A stretch of DNA of 41,538 bases. Origin: Opitutus sp. GAS368 (GTDB lineage Bacteria; Verrucomicrobiota; Verrucomicrobiia; Opitutales; Opitutaceae). A program made the position numbers and the translations under genes. The notes beneath the pieces are model-generated. The model worked only from the letters and a program-made list of their open reading frames with translations. It was not told the origin of the DNA and did not search any database. Location: contig CAMBVX010000013.1 in NCBI GenBank assembly GCA_945871085.1, positions 1-41,538 on the forward strand, given 5' to 3'. Position 1 is the stretch's first letter. Every line of letters begins with the position of its first letter. Below, piece after piece: positions 22,270 through 31,384 of the stretch.

Positions 22270-23202
22270 ATGAAATCCATCCGCGTCCTCGATTCCCACA
22301 CCGGCGGCGAGCCTACTCGCCTCGTGCTCGACGGCGGGCCTGAGCTCGGCACCGGCCCGCTCGATGAGCGCGCCGCGCGCTTCCGGCGCGATTTCGACGC
22401 CGACCGTTCCGCGATCGTTAATGAGCCCCGCGGCTCCGACGTCATGGTGGGGGCTCTCCTCGTTCCGCCGGATCGGGCGGACTGCGACTTCGGCGTGATC
22501 TTCTTCAACAACGTCGGCGTGCTGGGCATGTGCGGTCACGGCACCATCGGTCTCGTGGTTTCACTCGCGTATCTCGGCCGTATCCAGCCGGGCCGCATAA
22601 AAATCGACACGCCCGTCGGCGCCGTAAGCGCCGAACTGCACGCCGACGGATCCGTCTCCGTCGAAAACGTTCCAGCTTACCGCCAAGCCCAGGCCGTCCC
22701 CATCAACGTGCCCGGCCACGGCATCGTGCGCGGCGATGTCGCGTGGGGTGGCAACTGGTTCTTCCTCGTAGGTGAACACTCCTTACGCCTCGACCTCACG
22801 TCACTGGAAGCGCTCACCGAATTCACGTGGCGCGTGCGTCAGGCCGTCAACGCGCAGGGTTTCCCCGCGGTCGATCACGTCGAGCTCTTCGCTCCCTCTC
22901 CCTCACCGGGCGCCGACAGCCGCAACTTCGTCCTCTGTCCTGGCAAAGCCTACGACCGCTCGCCCTGCGGCACCGGCACCAGCGCCAAACTCGCCTGTCT
23001 CGCCGCCGAGGGAAAACTCGCCGAGGGCGCACCGTGGATCCAGGAAAGCATCATCGGCAGTCGTTTCACCGGGAGCTACCGTTGGCTCGATCAAGCCAAC
23101 GCTCGCATCGCTCCCACCGTCACCGGCACCGCGCACGTCATCGCGGAGACCACGCTGCTCCTTGATGATCGCGATCCATTTTGTTGGGGCATTCGCGGAT
23201 GA
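22270..23202 (+). CDS. 4-hydroxyproline 2-epimerase (proline racemase family)
   Basis: The 310-residue protein has both catalytic cysteines of the proline racemase/hydroxyproline epimerase family: C88 in [12 protein letters not shown] and C233 in [10 protein letters not shown]. It also has the opening [16 protein letters not shown]. The C-terminal Cys distinguishes it from trans-3-hydroxyproline dehydratases, which have Thr there. It converts trans-4-hydroxy-L-proline to cis-4-hydroxy-D-proline, the first step of bacterial hydroxyproline use, in the cytoplasm. Its stop overlaps the next gene's ATG (23199-23202). The following oxidase and deaminase genes support hydroxyproline rather than proline as substrate. 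Confidence 0.9.
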   Translation: MKSIRVLDSHTGGEPTRLVLDGGPELGTGPLDERAARFRRDFDADRSAIVNEPRGSDVMVGALLVPPDRADCDFGVIFFNNVGVLGMCGHGTIGLVVSLAYLGRIQPGRIKIDTPVGAVSAELHADGSVSVENVPAYRQAQAVPINVPGHGIVRGDVAWGGNWFFLVGEHSLRLDLTSLEALTEFTWRVRQAVNAQGFPAVDHVELFAPSPSPGADSRNFVLCPGKAYDRSPCGTGTSAKLACLAAEGKLAEGAPWIQESIIGSRFTGSYRWLDQANARIAPTVTGTAHVIAETTLLLDDRDPFCWGIRG

Positions 23203-24464
23203 AATCCCGCGACTCCCGCCACATCGTCGTCTGCGGCGCCGGCATCATCGGCCTCAACTGCGCCTACGCCCTACGCCAACGCGGCTACGACGTCACCGTG
23301 GTCGACCGTTCGTCCGAAGACCGTGACGGCTGCTCCTTCGGCAATGCTGGCATGATCGTCCCGAGTCACTTCATTCCCCTCGCCGCGCCCGGCATGACCA
23401 AGCTCGCGCTCAAATGGATGTTCGATGCCAAGAGCCCGTTCTATATCCGGCCGCGCCTCAGCGCCGACCTCATCACGTGGGGCCTGCGCTTCATGCGCGC
23501 CGCCAACGCCGACCACGTCACGCGCTCCGCGCCGCTCATCCGCGATCTCTCGCTCGCGAGCCGCGCGCTCTACGAACAACTCGCCGACGCCACCCAAAAC
23601 GACTTCGGTCTCGTCCGCCGCGGGCTGCTGATGCTGTGCAAAACCCAGCACACGCTCGACGACGAAGCCCTCGTCGCCACCCGTGCCCGCGAGCTCGGCG
23701 TGCCGGCCGAAGTCGTTTCTTCAGCCCGCGCCGCTGAACTCGATCCCGCGGTGCGCATGGCCATCACCGGCGCGATCTACTTTCCGCTCGATTGCCACCT
23801 CTCCCCGCAACGCCTCATGGCGACGCTGCTCCGGCTCACGCGCGCCGCCGGCGTAAAGTTTCACTGGTCCACCGCGATCACCGGCTGGCGCTCCACCGGA
23901 AGCGCCCTCATTGCCGCCGAAACCTCGCGCGGTGATATCCCCGCCGACGAATTTGTCCTCGCCGGCGGCTCGTGGTCGCCCGCCATGGTGCGCGGGCTCG
24001 GCCTCAAGCTCCCGATGCAGCCCGGCAAAGGCTACAGCGTCACACTCACCCGCCCCCGTCAGTTGCCGCAGCTCTGCTCGATTTTCACGGAGGCCCGCGT
24101 CGCCGTCACCCCGCTGGGCGACACGCTGCGCATTGGCGGGACGATGGAGCTCAGTGGCATGGACGAGTCGATCCAACACGAACGCGTCGCCGGTATCACC
24201 GAGTCCGTCCCGCGCTACTTTCCTGAGTTCACCGCCGAAGATTTTCGTGATCGTCCCGTCTGGCACGGTCTACGACCGTGCGCCCCTGATGGTCTGCCCT
24301 ACCTCGGACGCTTCGCGCGCCACACCAACCTCACAGCCGCCACCGGCCACGCGATGATGGGCGTCAGTCTTGCCCCGATCACTGGCCAGCTTATCGCCCA
24401 ACTTTTATCCGGCGAAAAACCCTCCATCGACCTCACCGCACTTTCACCCGATCGTTTCAACTAA
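23199..24464 (+). CDS. FAD-dependent D-amino acid dehydrogenase (D-hydroxyproline dehydrogenase)
   Basis: The 421-residue protein has a DadA-type FAD-binding fold: [18 protein letters not shown] (dinucleotide motif GAGIIG at 13-18), the family segment [14 protein letters not shown], and the C-terminal [15 protein letters not shown] and [11 protein letters not shown] motifs. In hydroxyproline operons this enzyme oxidises cis-4-hydroxy-D-proline to 1-pyrroline-4-hydroxy-2-carboxylate. The start ATG is inside the end of the epimerase gene (ATGA), a sign of translational coupling. It is a single-polypeptide type rather than the multi-subunit dehydrogenase found in some other bacteria. Confidence 0.87.
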   Translation: MKSRDSRHIVVCGAGIIGLNCAYALRQRGYDVTVVDRSSEDRDGCSFGNAGMIVPSHFIPLAAPGMTKLALKWMFDAKSPFYIRPRLSADLITWGLRFMRAANADHVTRSAPLIRDLSLASRALYEQLADATQNDFGLVRRGLLMLCKTQHTLDDEALVATRARELGVPAEVVSSARAAELDPAVRMAITGAIYFPLDCHLSPQRLMATLLRLTRAAGVKFHWSTAITGWRSTGSALIAAETSRGDIPADEFVLAGGSWSPAMVRGLGLKLPMQPGKGYSVTLTRPRQLPQLCSIFTEARVAVTPLGDTLRIGGTMELSGMDESIQHERVAGITESVPRYFPEFTAEDFRDRPVWHGLRPCAPDGLPYLGRFARHTNLTAATGHAMMGVSLAPITGQLIAQLLSGEKPSIDLTALSPDRFN

Positions 24465-24476
24465 CCTCTTCCTCCT

Positions 24477-25376
24477 ATGAAAATGACTTGGACCGGCGTC
24501 CTTCCTGCCCTCACCACCAACCTGCGCGCCAACGGTGCGATCGATCACCCGGCGCTCCTCCGCCACTGCCGCTGGATGCTCGACAGCGGTTGCACTGGCC
24601 TCGTGTGCTGCGGCTCGCTCGGCGAAGCCGCCACGCTCAGCTTCGACGAAAAAATTTCCGTCGTCACCACCGCCCTCAAAGCCGCCGCCGGCCGCGCGCC
24701 CGTCGTGCTCGGTATCGCCTCACTCTCGACCGCCGAAGCCGTCGCCCTCGCGAAAGCCGCCGCCAAAGCCGGCGGCTCCGGCCTGATGGTGCTACCACCC
24801 TACACCTACACGACTGACTGGCGCGAAATGAAGGCTCACCTCGCCGCCGTGTTCCGCGCCACGAAACTCTCGTGCATGCTCTACAATAATCCTCCCGCCT
24901 ACAAAACCGACTACCTTCCCGCGCAGATCGCCGAACTCGCCGCTGAGTTCCCCACCCTGCAGGCCGTGAAAGAATCCAGCGGCGATATCCGCCGCGTCAC
25001 CGCCATTCGCGCGCTCCTCGGCGAGCGTCTGACACTGCTCATCGGTATGGACGACGCCATCGTCGAAGGCATCGCCGCCGGTGCGCAGGGCTGGATCGCC
25101 GGCCTCGTCAACGCGTTCCCCCGCGAATCCGTCCTCCTCGTCGAGGCTGCCCGCGCCGGCGATCACGCCAAGGCCCGCGCGATCTACGAGTGGTTCCTCC
25201 CACTCCTGCGCCTCGATACCGTGCCGAAGTTCGTGCAATACATTAAGTGGATCCAGGCCGAGCTGCACTGCGGCACCGCGACCGTCCGTCCACCTCGCCT
25301 CCCACTCGAAGGCGCCGAACTCGCCAACGCCCAGGCGATTCTCGCCCTCGCCCTCAAAACCCGGCCGAAACTCTGA
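24477..25376 (+). CDS. DHDPS-family 1-pyrroline-4-hydroxy-2-carboxylate deaminase
   Basis: The 299-residue protein is a DapA/NAL-family (beta/alpha)8 lyase: GSLGEAATLS (46-55), Y136 in MLYNNPP and the Schiff-base lysine K165 in AVKESSGD. In operons with a hydroxyproline epimerase and D-hydroxyproline oxidase this family member is the Pyr4H2C deaminase, which releases ammonia and yields alpha-ketoglutarate semialdehyde. It is 12 bp after the dehydrogenase gene, the last of the three. The next enzyme, alpha-ketoglutarate semialdehyde dehydrogenase, is not in this window. Sequence alone could also fit another DHDPS-family lyase; context decides the call. Confidence 0.85.
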   Translation: MKMTWTGVLPALTTNLRANGAIDHPALLRHCRWMLDSGCTGLVCCGSLGEAATLSFDEKISVVTTALKAAAGRAPVVLGIASLSTAEAVALAKAAAKAGGSGLMVLPPYTYTTDWREMKAHLAAVFRATKLSCMLYNNPPAYKTDYLPAQIAELAAEFPTLQAVKESSGDIRRVTAIRALLGERLTLLIGMDDAIVEGIAAGAQGWIAGLVNAFPRESVLLVEAARAGDHAKARAIYEWFLPLLRLDTVPKFVQYIKWIQAELHCGTATVRPPRLPLEGAELANAQAILALALKTRPKL

Positions 25377-25851
25377 CCAATGAACCCAGCTTGATTTGTC
25401 ATTGCGCAGGAGCCTAAGCGACTGCGGCAATCCACGAGGCACGGCCGGATGGATTGCTCCAGTCGGCAAGCCTCCAGCGAATGCACACAAAGGGTTTGTC
25501 ATTGCGAGCCCGGCTCGGCGGGCGTGGCAATCCAGCGGAAATTCCAGATGGATCGCCACGTCGCTTCGCTCCTCGCGACGACAAACGGGGTTCATTGCCC
25601 CTTCCACCCAACGGCTCGGCGGTGGTTCCAGCTCTCGCAATGAGAAGCCGTGGAAAGTTCCTGGCTCCGTTCACCCACGGCTCGGCGTTGTTGGAGCTCT
25701 CGCCATGACAAACCGGGTTCCTTGCACTCCTCCCCCAAGGTGTCGCGCCTTGGTTCCGCCCTCGCCATGACAACCACCGTGAGAAAGTCCGCCACGGTGT
25801 TTCGCTTTCACGGCAGAGTGTGAAATAACCGGCTGTGCTCCCATTCCGCTC
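25377..25851. repeat. Dispersed GTCATTGCGAG-type repeat region (MITE-like)
   Basis: No gene is seen. At 25494-25586 there is an element with near-perfect 15-base terminal inverted repeats, GTTTGTCATTGCGAG and CTCGCGACGACAAAC. Inside is a second inverted pair (GTGGCAATCC at 25524-25533 and GGATCGCCAC at 25550-25559). Related pieces lie on both sides: TTGTCATTGCGCAGGAGCC near 25396, TCTCGCAATGAGAAGCCG near 25633, CTCGCCATGACAAACCGGG near 25700 and CTCGCCATGACAACC near 25762. It looks like nested or tandem copies of a palindromic repeat common in intergenic DNA of diverse bacteria. Confidence 0.75.
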
Positions 25852-27198
25852 ATGATCACGCCGCCCCTCCTCGCCACCGCCGCCGCTACCGACGCGGGTA
25901 TCCCCCTGTGGTTGGTCGTGCCCTTCGCGCTGCTCCTGCTGCTCATCGCGGTGATGCCCCTCACGCCCCCGGGCGTGAAACACTTCTGGGAAAAATACTA
26001 CGCCCACCTGTCCGTCGGCCTCGGCTTGGCCATGATCGCTTTCTACCTGACGAATATTCCCGACGGCCGCGGGGTCGTCACCCACACGGTGCACGAGTAT
26101 TTTTCGTTCATCTGCCTCATCGGTTCGCTCTTCGTCGTCGCCGGCGGTATCCACATTAAAGTTCGCGACGAAGCCACGCCGCTCGCGAATCTCACGTTCC
26201 TCGCGATCGGTGCCGTCATCGCCAACGCCATCGGCACGACCGGTGCCTCCATGGTCCTCATCCGCCCGTGGATTCGCATGAACAAAATCCGCATCAGTGC
26301 CTTCCATATCGTTTTTTTCATCTTCATCGTCTCCAACGTCGGCGGCGCGCTCACCCCGATCGGCGACCCGCCCCTCTTTCTCGGCTATCTGCGGGGCGTG
26401 CCGTTTTTCTGGCTCATCGACCACGTGATCGGCCCGTGGCTTTTCACCCTCGCTCTGCTCCTCGCCGCTTTCTACGTCTTCGACCGTCGCAGCTATCTGC
26501 GCACGCCCGCAAAAATCCGCGCCGCCCTCGACCGCCCGTCCGCAGGCCTCCTGATCGAGGGCAAGATCAACCTCGTCTTCCTCGCCGCCCTCATCGGCGC
26601 CGTGTTTCTCCCTGAACGTTTTTTTCTGCGCGAACTCGTCATGCTGGCCGCCGCCGCCGCGTCCTACTTCCTGACGCCGCCCAAACTCCACGCCGAAAAC
26701 CACTTCAACTTTGGCCCGATCAAAGAAGTCGCGTTCCTCTTCGCCGGCATCTTCGCCACGATGATGCCCGCCCTCGGCTACATTGACCAACACGGCGAGT
26801 CGTTTGGCGTGAAAAAACCGCTCCACTACTATCTCGCCTCCGGCAGCCTCTCGGCCGTCCTCGACAACGCCCCCACCTACGCGACCTTTCTCCGCCTCGC
26901 CCAAGCCACCGCCCAGAGCGAACACCCCGCCGACTTCGCCCCGGCCGCCGGCAACGAAATCGCCATCGTCCGCACCCTGCTGACCAAGCCCGACTACGCG
27001 CAACTCGTCGTCGCCGTGAGCCTCGGCGCGGTCTTCTTTGGCGCGATGACTTACATCGGCAACGGCCCCAACTTCATGGTGAAATCCATCGCCGACCGCG
27101 CCGGCGTCCGCACCCCGACCTTCTTCGGCTACGTTTTTAACTACAGCCTCCCGATCCTCTTTCCGATCCTCGCCTTCGGCGGCTGGCTGTTCCTGTAG
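25852..27198 (+). CDS. NhaD-type sodium:proton antiporter (ion transporter superfamily)
   Basis: The protein has 448 residues and about 12 hydrophobic segments, starting with PLWLVVPFALLLLLIAVMPL. Conserved family patches are ANAIGTTGASMVLIRPWIRM, SNVGGALTPIGDPPLFLGYL and the C-terminal GAMTYIGNGPNFMVKSIADR. NhaD-like proteins of the IT superfamily exchange Na+ or Li+ for protons at the inner membrane. It stands alone on the plus strand, 475 bp after the hydroxyproline genes and convergent with the S4 gene. A dicarboxylate role is possible within the superfamily, but the GDPPLF and NGPN motifs favour the antiporter. Confidence 0.83.
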   Translation: MITPPLLATAAATDAGIPLWLVVPFALLLLLIAVMPLTPPGVKHFWEKYYAHLSVGLGLAMIAFYLTNIPDGRGVVTHTVHEYFSFICLIGSLFVVAGGIHIKVRDEATPLANLTFLAIGAVIANAIGTTGASMVLIRPWIRMNKIRISAFHIVFFIFIVSNVGGALTPIGDPPLFLGYLRGVPFFWLIDHVIGPWLFTLALLLAAFYVFDRRSYLRTPAKIRAALDRPSAGLLIEGKINLVFLAALIGAVFLPERFFLRELVMLAAAAASYFLTPPKLHAENHFNFGPIKEVAFLFAGIFATMMPALGYIDQHGESFGVKKPLHYYLASGSLSAVLDNAPTYATFLRLAQATAQSEHPADFAPAAGNEIAIVRTLLTKPDYAQLVVAVSLGAVFFGAMTYIGNGPNFMVKSIADRAGVRTPTFFGYVFNYSLPILFPILAFGGWLFL

Positions 27199-27307
27199 CG
27201 CCCGCCAAGTCTCTTTCCCCCTCCCGCGGGTAGTCGCTCACTCGCGGCGCACCAGTGAAGATTCCCCCTGGGAGACGCGGCGCTCCCGCCGTCTTGTTTC
27301 TTTCCGC

Positions 27308-27556
27308 TTAACCCTCCAGCTGCACCACCAGCGTTTCGTCGCCGACCGTGACCTTGTCGCCACGGACGAGCTTTTTCCCCTTCCGTGTTTCCACGGTTCC
27401 GTTGACCCACACTGCGCCGTCCACGACCGCCTGCTTCGCTTGACCGCCACTCTCGGCGGCACCGGAAAACTTCAGGAATTGCGACAGCTCAATCGGCTCG
27501 GCCCGGATGAGCACGATACGGGTTTTGGACGGTGCAGATTTTGGCTTGGCGCTCAT
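27308..27556 (-). CDS. S4-domain RNA-binding protein (YbcJ-like)
   Basis: The 82-residue protein has a short basic lead (MSAKPKSAPSKTRI) and a single S4 fold: IELSQFLKFSGAAESGGQAK, then VVDGAVWVNGTVETRKGKKL, then VRGDKVTVGDETLVV. Stand-alone S4 proteins of the YbcJ type bind RNA, probably in ribosome assembly or recycling. It lies 21 bp downstream of the methyltransferase gene on the same strand and may be co-transcribed with it. Confidence 0.85.
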   Translation of the reverse strand: MSAKPKSAPSKTRIVLIRAEPIELSQFLKFSGAAESGGQAKQAVVDGAVWVNGTVETRKGKKLVRGDKVTVGDETLVVQLEG

Positions 27557-27577
27557 GGTTGCGAGGGTCTTTCGAAT

Positions 27578-28318
27578 TTATTCGGTGGCTGCTTTGCGGA
27601 AAATGAGAATGTGCTGTTGCGGCAGCACGTCGATGAGCCGCTCGAAGATCACGGGGTGCACCGCCATCTCCTTTTTCACCTGCGCGGTCGTCATCTTGTG
27701 CAGTTTTTTAATCGGCACCGCCGGATCTTCGCCTCGATATTCCACGAGCACGAGCCGGCCACCGGGCTTCAACCCTTTGATCATGGCCCGAGTCATCTCA
27801 AAGGGAAAATCGAGCTCGTGATACACATCGACGAGCAAAATCAAGTCCGTCGAGTTCGCCGGCAGCTGCGGATCCTGCACCGTGCCGAGAATGGGCTCGA
27901 CGATTTTCTCCACGTGGCGCTTCCGCATCTGCGCCATGAGCAACTCCAGCATCTCCGGCTGAATATCGTTCGCAAAAATCTTCCCCGTCGGCCCGACTTT
28001 CTGCGCCATGCGCCACGAAAAATATCCACTCCCGGCGCCGACATCAGCCACCACGTCACCCGGCTTAAGCTCCAGCGCGTTGAGCAACAGATCCGTCCGC
28101 TCCTCGTCTTCCCGACTGCGCCGTTCGAGCCAACCCGCCGCCTGATGCCCCATCACCTGCGCGATTTCGCGCCCGAAATAAAACTTCCCGATCCCATCGC
28201 GCTCATGTTTGACCCGCGTCTCGTAGGCGGCCTCCGTCGGCCGGGGTCGCTCCGCCGCGCCGAGCAATAAAGGACACAGGCAACCGCAGAGCAGGAAAAG
28301 GAATTTTGGCATAAGCAT
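27578..28318 (-). CDS. Class I SAM-dependent methyltransferase with N-terminal signal peptide
   Basis: The 246-residue protein starts with a hydrophobic leader (MLMPKFLFLLCGCLCPLLLG) that looks like a signal peptide, possibly a lipobox-containing one. KFYFGREIAQVMGHQAAGWL follows, a block seen in a methyltransferase group from Verrucomicrobia and Planctomycetes. Motif I is VVADVGAGSGYFSW (89-102), and a motif II/IV region has LILLVDVYHELD. Methyltransferases need cytoplasmic SAM, so export would be puzzling: the leader may be a membrane anchor, or the true start may be further in. The substrate is unknown. It precedes the S4 gene. Confidence 0.78.
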   Translation of the reverse strand: MLMPKFLFLLCGCLCPLLLGAAERPRPTEAAYETRVKHERDGIGKFYFGREIAQVMGHQAAGWLERRSREDEERTDLLLNALELKPGDVVADVGAGSGYFSWRMAQKVGPTGKIFANDIQPEMLELLMAQMRKRHVEKIVEPILGTVQDPQLPANSTDLILLVDVYHELDFPFEMTRAMIKGLKPGGRLVLVEYRGEDPAVPIKKLHKMTTAQVKKEMAVHPVIFERLIDVLPQQHILIFRKAATE

Positions 28319-28569
28319 GAAAGGAGCGACGTGAGCCCCAACCAGGACATTGGCACTTCACGGCGCGGCGCAAAGCCCACGCGAAGACGGCGTTGAAAGC
28401 GAGCCCGGGAAACAGCCAATTCCTCTGCCCTCCTTGGCCCCCTTCCGACCTCGCTCGTCCCACCAAAAACAGAGTGACGCCGCACGATTCCTCGGGATTC
28501 TCTCGCGCAGGCCATTGACGCGCGGTCCGATCCCAATCAGCCCGCCCCGTCGCTAACCTGCCTGCCCTC

Positions 28570-29616
28570 ATGTCCGCGGAAATCATACCCAAAAAAACCT
28601 GCTGCGCGCCGCCGCGCGATCCCGCCGGCGTCGCCCCCCCGGCTCCCGCGGGCGGTGCCTTTATTCGTATCACCCGTGGCTCGAGCGACCGGATGCAGCT
28701 GATCCCGGGCGGTGAATTCCTCATGGGCAACGAGCGTGACTACGGTTTTCCCGCCGACGGTGAGGGCCCGGTTCACGCCGTGAAGCTCGCCCCGTTCTAT
28801 CTCGATGAGACGTGCGTCACCAACGAGGCCTTCAACACTTTCGCTAACGCCACCGGCTACCAGACCGAGTCCGAAAATTTCGGCTGGTCCTTTGTTTTCT
28901 GCGGCCACTTGAGCCCCACCTTGCAGCGGACAGCCGCCCGCGTCCGCGTGGCCGGCAGCGAATGGTGGTGCCGGATCAACGGCGCTTCCTGGCGACACCC
29001 CGAGGGCCCAAAATCGACGATCAAACAGCGTTGGGCCCATCCGGTCGTGCAGGTCTCATGGCACGACGCCACAGCCTATGCCGCGTGGGCCGGTAAGCGT
29101 CTCCCGACCGAGGCGGAGTGGGAGTTCGCCGCCCGCAGCGGGCTCGTCCAAAAAAGATTCCCGTGGGGCGACGACCTTGAGCCCGACGGCAAACACCGCA
29201 TGAATGTCTGGCAGGGCACGTTCCCCACACGAAACACCGAAGCCGACGGCTACTTCGGCACCGCCCCGGCCAAAAGTTTTCGGGCCAACGCCTACGGTCT
29301 CTACAACATGACGGGCAATGTCTGGGAATGGTGCTGGGACTACTCGGACGCCGCCTACTATCGCGCCTCTCCCACTGAAAACCCCACCGGGCCCGCCGGC
29401 GGCGAGCGGCGCGTCATGCGCGGCGGCAGCTACCTGTGCCATGCCAGCTACTGCAATCGTTACCGCACGGACGCGCGATCCAGCAACACCCCTGACAGCG
29501 GCACCACCAACCTCGGCTTCCGTTGCGCCCGCGACGTCTCGCCCCCGCCCGATCCAGCTGGACTTTTCTCCGCTGCGCCACGCTCGCTCCATCCACCGAC
29601 TGGACCTTTATACTGA
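28570..29616 (+). CDS. Formylglycine-generating enzyme (FGE/SUMF1 family)
   Basis: The 348-residue protein has the FGE-sulfatase fold: LIPGGEFLMGNERDYG, HPVVQVSWHDATAYAAWAGK, RLPTEAEWEFAARSG and GNVWEWCWDYSD. Both copper-binding active-site cysteines of genuine FGE are present, C290 and C295 in GGSYLCHASYCNRYR. This separates it from the many FGE-like proteins lacking them. FGE oxidises a Cys in the CxPxR motif of sulfatases to formylglycine. No signal peptide is evident; a Cys-rich lead (TCCAPP) occurs near residue 10. No sulfatase gene is in the window, so it must act on partners encoded elsewhere. Its stop codon overlaps a palindrome (29608-29622). Confidence 0.9.
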   Translation: MSAEIIPKKTCCAPPRDPAGVAPPAPAGGAFIRITRGSSDRMQLIPGGEFLMGNERDYGFPADGEGPVHAVKLAPFYLDETCVTNEAFNTFANATGYQTESENFGWSFVFCGHLSPTLQRTAARVRVAGSEWWCRINGASWRHPEGPKSTIKQRWAHPVVQVSWHDATAYAAWAGKRLPTEAEWEFAARSGLVQKRFPWGDDLEPDGKHRMNVWQGTFPTRNTEADGYFGTAPAKSFRANAYGLYNMTGNVWEWCWDYSDAAYYRASPTENPTGPAGGERRVMRGGSYLCHASYCNRYRTDARSSNTPDSGTTNLGFRCARDVSPPPDPAGLFSAAPRSLHPPTGPLY

Positions 29617-29622
29617 GTATAA
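29608..29622 (+). promoter_or_regulatory. Perfect palindrome TTATAC-TGA-GTATAA upstream of ribulokinase
   Basis: The 15-base perfect inverted repeat lies 63 bp before the ribulokinase ATG and includes the TGA stop of the FGE gene. Position and symmetry fit an operator for a repressor of the kinase gene; the bases differ sharply from the GC-rich surroundings. Which regulator binds is unknown, and no regulator gene is adjacent. Confidence 0.45.
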
Positions 29623-29684
29623 CGGTTCACGTCCCTAGCTGTTACCCCCTTCCCGCTCAGCCCATCTCCCTCCCCTCACTCCCT

Positions 29685-31346
29685 ATGTTCACCCTCGGCA
29701 TCGATTACGGCACCAACTCAGTCCGCGCACTCGTCGTGCGTTGCTCCGATGGCGCAGAGCTCGGCTCTTGCGTCGTCCCTTATCCGTCCGGCCAACAGGG
29801 CGTGCTGCTGGACCCCAAGGACCACCATCTCGCGCGCCAACACCCCGGCGACTACCTGTTCGGTCTCGAAAAATCCGTGCGTGGAGCCCTCGCCAGCGCG
29901 AAAAAAACTCGTGGCTTCGACTCCGCCAAGGTCATCGGCCTCGGCGTCGACACCACCGGTTCGAGCCCGATTCCCGTCGACGCCCGCAACCGCCCGCTCG
30001 CCCTCGACCCCAAGTGGAAGAAAAATCTCCACGCCCAGTGCTGGCTCTGGAAGGACCATACGTCCCACCGCGAGGCCGCCCAGATCACCGCGCTCGCCGC
30101 GCAACACCGCCCTCACTTCATCGCCAAGTGCGGTAATATTTACTCCTCCGAATGGTTCTGGGCGAAGATCTGGCACTGCCGCAACGTGGCCCCGCAAGTC
30201 TTCGCTGCCGCCCACTCCTGGGTCGAACTCGCCGACTGGATTCCGTCCGTGCTCGCCGCGATCAATGATCCTTCGCTGGTCGTCCGCGGGGTCTGCTGTG
30301 CCGGCCACAAAGCCCTCTACGCCGACGACTGGGGCGGTCTGCCGGACAAAGCCTTTCTCGCCCTCCTCGATCCTTCACTCGCCGCCCTCCGCGACCGCCT
30401 CTACGAAAAAGCCCACGATGCCAATACCGCCGCCGGCGCGCTCGGTGCAGCATGGGCAAAAAAACTCGGCCTGCCGACCGGCATCCCCATCGCCATCGGC
30501 GAAATGGATGTCCACTACGGCGCGATCGGCTGTGGCGTCGCTGAAGGCGTGCTCGTCAAAATCATCGGCACGTCCACGTGCGATTGCGGGGTCGTCTCGG
30601 CGACGAAGACCGTCCGCGATATCCCCGGAATCTGTGGCATCGTGAAGGGCGCCATTCTGCCCGGCTTCTACGGCATCGAAGCGGGCCAGTCCGCCGTCGG
30701 CGATATTTTCAAATGGTGGGTCGAGGTCGTTTGCCAGGGCGACGGCGCGCTTCACGCGAAACTCACCGCCGAGGCCGCGAAACAAAAACCCGGGCAGTCC
30801 GGGCTCCTCGCCCTCGATTGGAACAACGGCAACCGCACCATCCTCGTCGACCAACTCCTCACCGGTCTGCTCCTCGGTCAAACGCTCTACACGACGCAAG
30901 CCGAGATCTACCGCGCCCTCATCGAAGCGACCGCGTTCGGCGCTCGCACGATTCTTGAGCGCCTCAAGGACTACGGCGTCCCCGTCGATCGCATCGTCTG
31001 CGCCGGTGGCATCGCGGAAAAAAATCCGCTGCTCATGCAGATCTACGCCGACATCACCGGTTGCACGATGCAAGTCTCCGGCTCCTCGCAAGCGTGCGCA
31101 CTCGGTTCCGCCATCGCCGCCGCCGTCCTGGCCGGGGCGCATCAGGATTTCCCGACTGCCCAGAAAAAAATGACCTCGGTGCAGGCGAAAAAATACCGGC
31201 CCATTTCCGCCAACCGCAAAGTCTACGATCAGCTCTACGCCCTTTACCGCACGACCCACGACGCCTTCGGCGGCGTCAACCAATCCTCCGACCTCTCTCG
31301 CGTGATGAAAGATCTCCTCCTCCTCAAATCCGCCTCCGCCGGCTAA
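29685..31346 (+). CDS. araB: Ribulokinase (FGGY family)
   Basis: The protein has 553 residues from ATG 29685 and begins MFTLGIDYGTNSVRALVV. It is a full-length AraB-type FGGY kinase: VIGLGVDTTGSSPIPVD near the sugar site, WLWKDHTSHREAA, CGNIYSSEWFWAKIWH, and C-terminal ATP-site segments VKIIGTSTCDCGVV, GFYGIEAGQSAVGDIF and CAGGIAEKNPLLMQIYADIT. It phosphorylates L-ribulose (and some other pentuloses) in L-arabinose catabolism. No isomerase (AraA) or epimerase (AraD) gene is in the window, so it is a stand-alone gene or the start of a scattered pathway. A palindrome lies in its leader. Confidence 0.88.
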   Translation: MFTLGIDYGTNSVRALVVRCSDGAELGSCVVPYPSGQQGVLLDPKDHHLARQHPGDYLFGLEKSVRGALASAKKTRGFDSAKVIGLGVDTTGSSPIPVDARNRPLALDPKWKKNLHAQCWLWKDHTSHREAAQITALAAQHRPHFIAKCGNIYSSEWFWAKIWHCRNVAPQVFAAAHSWVELADWIPSVLAAINDPSLVVRGVCCAGHKALYADDWGGLPDKAFLALLDPSLAALRDRLYEKAHDANTAAGALGAAWAKKLGLPTGIPIAIGEMDVHYGAIGCGVAEGVLVKIIGTSTCDCGVVSATKTVRDIPGICGIVKGAILPGFYGIEAGQSAVGDIFKWWVEVVCQGDGALHAKLTAEAAKQKPGQSGLLALDWNNGNRTILVDQLLTGLLLGQTLYTTQAEIYRALIEATAFGARTILERLKDYGVPVDRIVCAGGIAEKNPLLMQIYADITGCTMQVSGSSQACALGSAIAAAVLAGAHQDFPTAQKKMTSVQAKKYRPISANRKVYDQLYALYRTTHDAFGGVNQSSDLSRVMKDLLLLKSASAG

Positions 31347-31384
31347 AAGCGGTGGCGGCGAGAGAGAGCCGCGAAACGGTCGCC

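Noticed and set aside
25414-27003. A 529-codon minus-strand frame opposite the NhaD gene
   Set aside because: It is very rich in Glu, Asp, Arg and Gly, as expected for the antisense of a membrane protein, and crosses the repeat region.
27199-27307. A GGGAG/CTCCC hairpin between nhaD and the S4 gene as a terminator
   Set aside because: The stem is only five base pairs and no clean T run follows, so it cannot be separated from chance in GC-rich DNA.
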